A stretch of DNA of 64,000 bases from Flavobacterium franklandianum (GTDB lineage Bacteria; Bacteroidota; Bacteroidia; Flavobacteriales; Flavobacteriaceae). A model generated the notes under the pieces. That model saw only the letters and a list, made by a program, of their open reading frames with translations, searched no databases and was not told the DNA's origin. The stretch covers positions 1-64,000 of the forward strand of contig NZ_VJZR01000015.1 of assembly GCF_007097365.1 (NCBI RefSeq), in the 5' to 3' direction. Within the stretch, counting starts at the first letter, position 1. Every line of letters starts with the position of its first letter. Of this stretch, positions 60,406-64,000 are shown one piece after another. The position numbers and the translations under genes are program-made.

Positions 60406-61218
60406 CGTTATATTATCCCTATAATTCAACCCCAACAAGCTATTGGCCGAGCCAAATTTTGATGGATTGCTCTTGAAAATAGCTATTTCCAAATAACCTG
60501 CTTCGTTGAAAATCGCCAGTTTTTCGCCTTCATAATTCTTGAGAGGATATTTATCAGAAATCGCAATCGCAGAATAATTGGGCAAAATCGTTTTGATATT
60601 TTTGGTTCTCAATACAATTTCATAAGGTCTTCCTTTGGCGATTTCCAAGAATTGTTTTTTCGAAATATTCGTTACCGCATTCCCAAAATGATCAATGTAA
60701 ATCACATAGCCTTTTATCGAACTTCCGTCAGTAGCAGTAACAGCCTGCAATTCGGTGACTTGTTTGATGGCTTTTATTTCTTTGCCAATCACGTTCAGTA
60801 AACCGCCTTTGGCAATGTGGCAAGCGACTTTGACAAAAACATCCAAATCGGTGGCATCACTGGGCAAACGATCGTGTATGTTGATGGTCACTATTTTTTG
60901 GGGAACAATTTTTTGCGAAAGCATACTCAAAATGCCATTATCGGCGGCAATAAAATAATGATCGTTCCATTGCATTACAATATGTTGGTTCTCTTTGTTC
61001 AATTCCATATCCACGCCAATGAGATGCACAGTACCTTTTGGAAAACTAGAATAAGCCGCTCCAATAATGTAACTGGCTTCTACTGTGTTGAATGCGTCGA
61101 TGTAGTGCGAAATATCAATAATAGTAGCCTCGGAATACTCAGATAAAATTTTCCCTTTCAACGCACCAACAAAGTGGTCTTTCAAGCCGTAATCGGTAGT
61201 AAGGGTAATTATTGACAT
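60391..61218 (-). CDS. SAM hydroxide adenosyltransferase-like (DUF62) protein
   Basis: 275 residues, two-domain fold related to chlorinase/fluorinase. N-terminal domain (about 1-165): MSIITLTTDYGLKDHFVGAL with the Asp that binds the ribose, the DISHYIDAFNTVEASYIIGA segment, FIAADNGILS. C-terminal beta-barrel (about 175-275): GYVIYIDHFGNAVTNI and EGEKLAIFNEAGYLEIA, typical of the family. Family members hydrolyse SAM to adenosine and methionine; halogenase activity is unlikely. Divergent from phoH. A TAGCTTTG box (minus, 61277-61284) lies about 58 nt upstream. Confidence 0.88.
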   Translation of the reverse strand: MSIITLTTDYGLKDHFVGALKGKILSEYSEATIIDISHYIDAFNTVEASYIIGAAYSSFPKGTVHLIGVDMELNKENQHIVMQWNDHYFIAADNGILSMLSQKIVPQKIVTINIHDRLPSDATDLDVFVKVACHIAKGGLLNVIGKEIKAIKQVTELQAVTATDGSSIKGYVIYIDHFGNAVTNISKKQFLEIAKGRPYEIVLRTKNIKTILPNYSAIAISDKYPLKNYEGEKLAIFNEAGYLEIAIFKSNPSKFGSANSLLGLNYRDNITIKFV

Positions 61219-61276
61219 AAAATTGTTTATAAATAAAATGCGAATGCAAGCTAAAACTCATTAAATTTGAGAAATG

Positions 61277-61284
61277 CAAAGCTA
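61277..61284 (-). promoter_or_regulatory. -7 box for SAM-adenosyltransferase gene
   Basis: Minus strand TAGCTTTG matches TAnnTTTG in the divergent 106-bp region shared with phoH. Confidence 0.4.
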
Positions 61285-61324
61285 ATAATTATCAGCGATT
61301 AATTAATAATTAAAACTATACCAT

Positions 61325-62275
61325 TTGAACGAAAGAATCATCGAGCTCATAGACATCGCTCCAAAAGATTTTTGGGGCGCTCAAGACACTCATCTTGAAA
61401 TGATTAAAAAGTATTATCCCAAACTGAAAATTGTAGCTCGAGGAACCACCCTGAAGGCTTTTGGCGAAAAAGAAGTTTTAGATGAGTTTGAAAACCGATT
61501 CAACCGCTTGATGCTTCATTTTACCCGTTACAACAACATTGACGATAATGTAATAGAACGCGTGCTACAAAGTACCATTCAGGAAGACGCCAAAGGTTTT
61601 GGTCACGACAAAATCTTGGTACACGGTGTTGGTGGAAAAATCATCAAAGCGATGACACCCAATCAGCAGTTGTTGGTGGACACAATGGTCAAAAACGATA
61701 TGGTTTTTGCTGTTGGTCCAGCTGGAACTGGGAAAACCTACACAGGTGTTGCTATGGCGGTAAAAGCCTTGAAAGAAAAACAAGTCAAACGAATTATTCT
61801 AACTCGTCCCGCTGTCGAAGCTGGAGAAAATCTTGGTTTTCTGCCTGGTGATATGAAGGAAAAACTGGATCCGTATATGCAACCTTTGTACGATGCTTTG
61901 CGTGATATGTTGCCCAATGAAAAGTTGGAAGATTATCTTTTGAAGGGAATTATCCAAATTGCCCCCTTGGCATTTATGCGAGGACGAACTCTGGACAATG
62001 CCTTTGTAATTCTGGATGAAGCCCAAAACACAACCCATTCTCAAATGAAAATGTTTCTGACTCGTATGGGAAAAAACGCCAAGTTTATGATTACCGGTGA
62101 CCCAGGCCAAGTCGATTTACCAAGACGAACGATTTCGGGTTTGAAAGAAGCCATTTTGGTTTTGAAAGATGTAGAAGGAATTGGAATCATTTATCTGGAC
62201 GACAAAGATATTGTGCGCCATCGATTAGTAAAAAAAGTGATTGATGCGTATAAACAGATTGAGAATCACGATTAG
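61325..62275 (+). CDS. phoH: PhoH-family ATPase
   Basis: 316 residues. KH-like N-terminal part (about 15-90, PKLKIVARGTTLKAFGEKE) and the PhoH P-loop domain: Walker A AVGPAGTGKTYTG, LTRPAVEAGENLGFLPGDM, MRGRTLDNAFVILDEAQNTT (Walker B DEAQ), GDPGQVDLP. Likely an RNA-linked helicase/ATPase in ribosome maturation or RNA turnover. TTG start at 61325, no suitable ATG nearby; the N-terminus starting MNERIIEL is family-like. Confidence 0.92.
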   Translation: MNERIIELIDIAPKDFWGAQDTHLEMIKKYYPKLKIVARGTTLKAFGEKEVLDEFENRFNRLMLHFTRYNNIDDNVIERVLQSTIQEDAKGFGHDKILVHGVGGKIIKAMTPNQQLLVDTMVKNDMVFAVGPAGTGKTYTGVAMAVKALKEKQVKRIILTRPAVEAGENLGFLPGDMKEKLDPYMQPLYDALRDMLPNEKLEDYLLKGIIQIAPLAFMRGRTLDNAFVILDEAQNTTHSQMKMFLTRMGKNAKFMITGDPGQVDLPRRTISGLKEAILVLKDVEGIGIIYLDDKDIVRHRLVKKVIDAYKQIENHD

Positions 62276-62377
62276 AAAAGTTGTTTATTAGAATGTTTAA
62301 AAAATCGTTTTGTACAAATCTGTAAAGAAATGTGTAGCACGATTTTTTACATTCAGCAAATTCTGTTTTCACAGTAT

Positions 62378-62513
62378 CAATTGCCTCCAGCTTCAGCTGG
62401 AGGGATAAAATTGGTTTGGTTTTTAATGGCTTTAGCCAAACAGCATACTGTTTTTGGCTAAAGCCAATTCTACATTAATTCCATATTTCTGCAGCTGAAG
62501 CTGGAGGCAATTG
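62378..62513. repeat. Nested palindromic element
   Basis: Outer arms caattgcctccagcttcagc (22 bp, 62378-62399) and the exact inverse at 62492-62513; the left arm itself is part palindrome (cctccagcttcagctggagg). Inner arms tggctttagccaaacag and ctgtttttggctaaagcca (62427-62443 and 62448-62466). Fills most of the 396-bp gap between phoH and the HAD gene; no ORF is called there. Confidence 0.85.
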
Positions 62514-62671
62514 AAATTTATGAATTTGATGAATCTGGTTTGTTTTATTATCCTTTTGGAATGTTAATTTAATAATAAACTTGCTTAACAACTGCCAGTT
62601 TGACTCTTGATTGTTTGTGCTTTCAACTCTAAACCCTTAAATTTGCCATTCTATAAACGGAGATTAAAAAA

Positions 62672-63484
62672 ATGAGTATAAAAGAAAGATTTAAAGTAAT
62701 CATTAGCGATTTAGACGGGACATTACTCAACAACGAACACCAAATTTCCGAATATACTAAGACTGTTTTCCAACAACTACACCACGAAAAGTATTTAATA
62801 ATTGTGGCTACAGGCCGTCATCATCTCGATGCAATGCCACTTTTGGAAGATTTGGGCTGCCCATTTTATTTGGTCACCTCTAATGGAGGTCGGATTCATT
62901 CACCTGAAAAAGAACTTATTTATTCGTTTGACATAAAAAGTGATGCTATAAAATCGATTTTGGATTTAGATATCGATCCCGAGTTTACGACTGTTTTGTT
63001 CAAAGAAAAAGTTTGGCAAACCAACAGGGAAAATAAAAAGTTGAACAGTTTTCAAACCGTGATGAATTATCCTTTTGAAATTGTTGATTTTAAAACGGTT
63101 GAAGATTTAAGCGCCATAAAATTATTTTTCACTCACAACGACCATCATAGATTGGTGGAACTCAAAGACGAAATTATGAAAAACCATTCCGATGCATTTC
63201 ATTCTGCTTTTAGTCTTCCGTTTTGTTTGGAATTTATGGACAAATCAGTCGATAAAAGTGTTGCCATTTTAAAAATTTTAGAAATAGAAAATCACACTTT
63301 CGAGGAATCAATTGCTTTTGGCGATGGTTTTAATGACGAAAGAATGCTTATTGCCGCGGGAAAATCTTTAATTATGGAAAATGCTGTCGAAAGTTTTAAA
63401 AACAAACTCCCCCAATTAGAAGTGATTTCTTCCAATAATAATGATGGTGTTGCTAGATATTTATCAATGCTACTTTTGTCTTAA
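62672..63484 (+). CDS. HAD-superfamily phosphatase (Cof-type)
   Basis: 270 residues, class IIB HAD hydrolase. Motif I is ISDLDGTLLNNE with nucleophile Asp 13 and acid Asp 15; motif II Thr in IVATGRH; motif III Lys in KSVDKSVAILKIL; motif IV AFGDGFNDERML. The C2 cap lies between about 85 and 190. These enzymes dephosphorylate sugar phosphates, FMN or PLP; the substrate cannot be told. It stands 70 bp before purC in the same direction. Confidence 0.88.
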   Translation: MSIKERFKVIISDLDGTLLNNEHQISEYTKTVFQQLHHEKYLIIVATGRHHLDAMPLLEDLGCPFYLVTSNGGRIHSPEKELIYSFDIKSDAIKSILDLDIDPEFTTVLFKEKVWQTNRENKKLNSFQTVMNYPFEIVDFKTVEDLSAIKLFFTHNDHHRLVELKDEIMKNHSDAFHSAFSLPFCLEFMDKSVDKSVAILKILEIENHTFEESIAFGDGFNDERMLIAAGKSLIMENAVESFKNKLPQLEVISSNNNDGVARYLSMLLLS

Positions 63485-63522
63485 TTAATATCGAATGATG
63501 CTTTTTGGCTCGAAAATATTCC

Positions 63523-63530
63523 TAAATTTG
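63523..63530 (+). promoter_or_regulatory. -7 box for purC
   Basis: TAAATTTG, 23 nt before the purC ATG. Confidence 0.5.
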
Positions 63531-63553
63531 CATTTATAAAATAATACTTATAC

Positions 63554-64000
63554 ATGAACACAATAACTACAACGAATTTCAATTTTCCGAATCAAAAATC
63601 AGTGTATCGAGGCAAAGTAAGGGAAGTTTACAATATCAACGACGAACTTTTGGTTATGGTAGCCACCGATAGGCTTTCGGCTTTTGATGTTGTTTTACCA
63701 AAGGGAATTCCGTACAAAGGACAAATCCTAAACCAAATTGCTACCAAATTTATGGAACTGACCCAAGATATTGTTCCAAATTGGTTAATTGCAACTCCAG
63801 ATCCAAATGTGGCTGTTGGTCATTTATGTACACCTTTTAAAGTAGAAATGGTGATTCGTGGATATGTTTCAGGTCACGCAGCTCGAGAATATGCAGCGGG
63901 AAAAAGACAAATTTGTGGAGTTACAATGGCCGAAGGATTAAAGGAAAACGATAAATTCCCTCCCGAAGCTTCGGGACCGATCATTACGCCAACCACCAAA
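63554..64000 (+). CDS. purC: SAICAR synthetase, 5' part
   Basis: Makes SAICAR from CAIR and aspartate in purine synthesis. 149 codons are present and the frame is open at the window edge. Visible: [61 protein letters not shown], then GLKENDKFP. At 63960-63977 the palindrome ctcccgaagcttcgggac is read in frame as PPEASG between KFP and PIITPTTK; the family normally has a single residue there (as in FPxPIxTP), so about four residues appear inserted. Confidence 0.93.
   Translation, partial: MNTITTTNFNFPNQKSVYRGKVREVYNINDELLVMVATDRLSAFDVVLPKGIPYKGQILNQIATKFMELTQDIVPNWLIATPDPNVAVGHLCTPFKVEMVIRGYVSGHAAREYAAGKRQICGVTMAEGLKENDKFPPEASGPIITPTTK

Noticed and set aside
60391-61218. Fluorinase or chlorinase for halogenated products
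   Set aside because: No halogenation or natural-product genes nearby; the common SAM hydroxide adenosyltransferase subgroup fits better.

Overview
The window looks like a chromosomal segment of a Bacteroidota bacterium, most probably a Flavobacterium-like member of the Flavobacteriaceae. The evidence is AT-rich DNA, the gliding-motility genes gldF and gldG, an ECF-sigma/FecR/TonB-receptor cassette, and many -7 boxes of the Bacteroidota type (TAnnTTTG) a short distance upstream of starts. No phage, plasmid, integrase, complete insertion sequence or CRISPR array was seen. Most genes are chromosomal housekeeping or conserved flavobacterial genes.

Layout. 1-1.1 kb: menC (menaquinone synthesis) preceded by a heptamer tandem repeat. 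1.3-12.5 kb: three very large signalling genes on the minus strand: an orphan CheB-CheR-PAS protein and two PAS-rich hybrid histidine kinases whose C-terminal halves are clearly duplicates. 12.8-19.3 kb: NTF2-like protein, M23 peptidase-like protein, CLC channel/antiporter with CBS pair, AlkD-like glycosylase, gamma-glutamyltransferase and ACP phosphodiesterase. 19.4-20.8 kb: glmM. 20.9-27.7 kb: ECF sigma/anti-sigma/TonB receptor facing a lipoprotein, a lipoprotein metalloprotease and an outer-membrane barrel. 28-36.8 kb: PLP enzyme, LpxL-like acyltransferase, rhomboid protease, SIMPL protein, tRNA-Tyr, an interrupted TlpA-like gene and several small conserved genes. 37-39.8 kb: a VWA protein and an AAA+ ATPase. 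41-49.2 kb: a peptide-modification cluster of transglutaminase-DUF2126, circularly permuted ATP-grasp-alphaE, a second transglutaminase, and a protein-glutaminase-like Cys-His-Asp enzyme. 49.7-64 kb: GYF protein, DUF1826 protein, mnmE, a membrane-anchored MutS-like ATPase, universal stress protein, dnaN, gldG/gldF, a small monooxygenase, a SAM hydroxide adenosyltransferase-like protein, phoH, a HAD phosphatase and the 5' part of purC.

Two things stand out. First, the 41-49 kb cluster combines predicted amide-bond ligases, two transglutaminase-fold enzymes and a predicted protein deamidase. The ligase/transglutaminase part resembles amidoligase systems predicted from comparative genomics; the deamidase as a fourth gene is the less expected element. 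Second, the window is colonised by short repeats that do more than fill gaps: 7-bp-period tandem repeats abut gene ends and also lie in frame inside glmM and mnmE; a palindrome found in an intergenic region also sits in frame inside purC; a dispersed palindromic repeat splits a small membrane-protein gene; a 190-bp MITE-like element with terminal inverted repeats and an 11-bp target duplication lies inside the amidoligase cluster; and a hairpin repeat occurs at two loci with its 22-nt loop in opposite orientations.

Limits: all functional calls come from reading motifs in translations; no database search or structure prediction was run. Domain boundaries are approximate.
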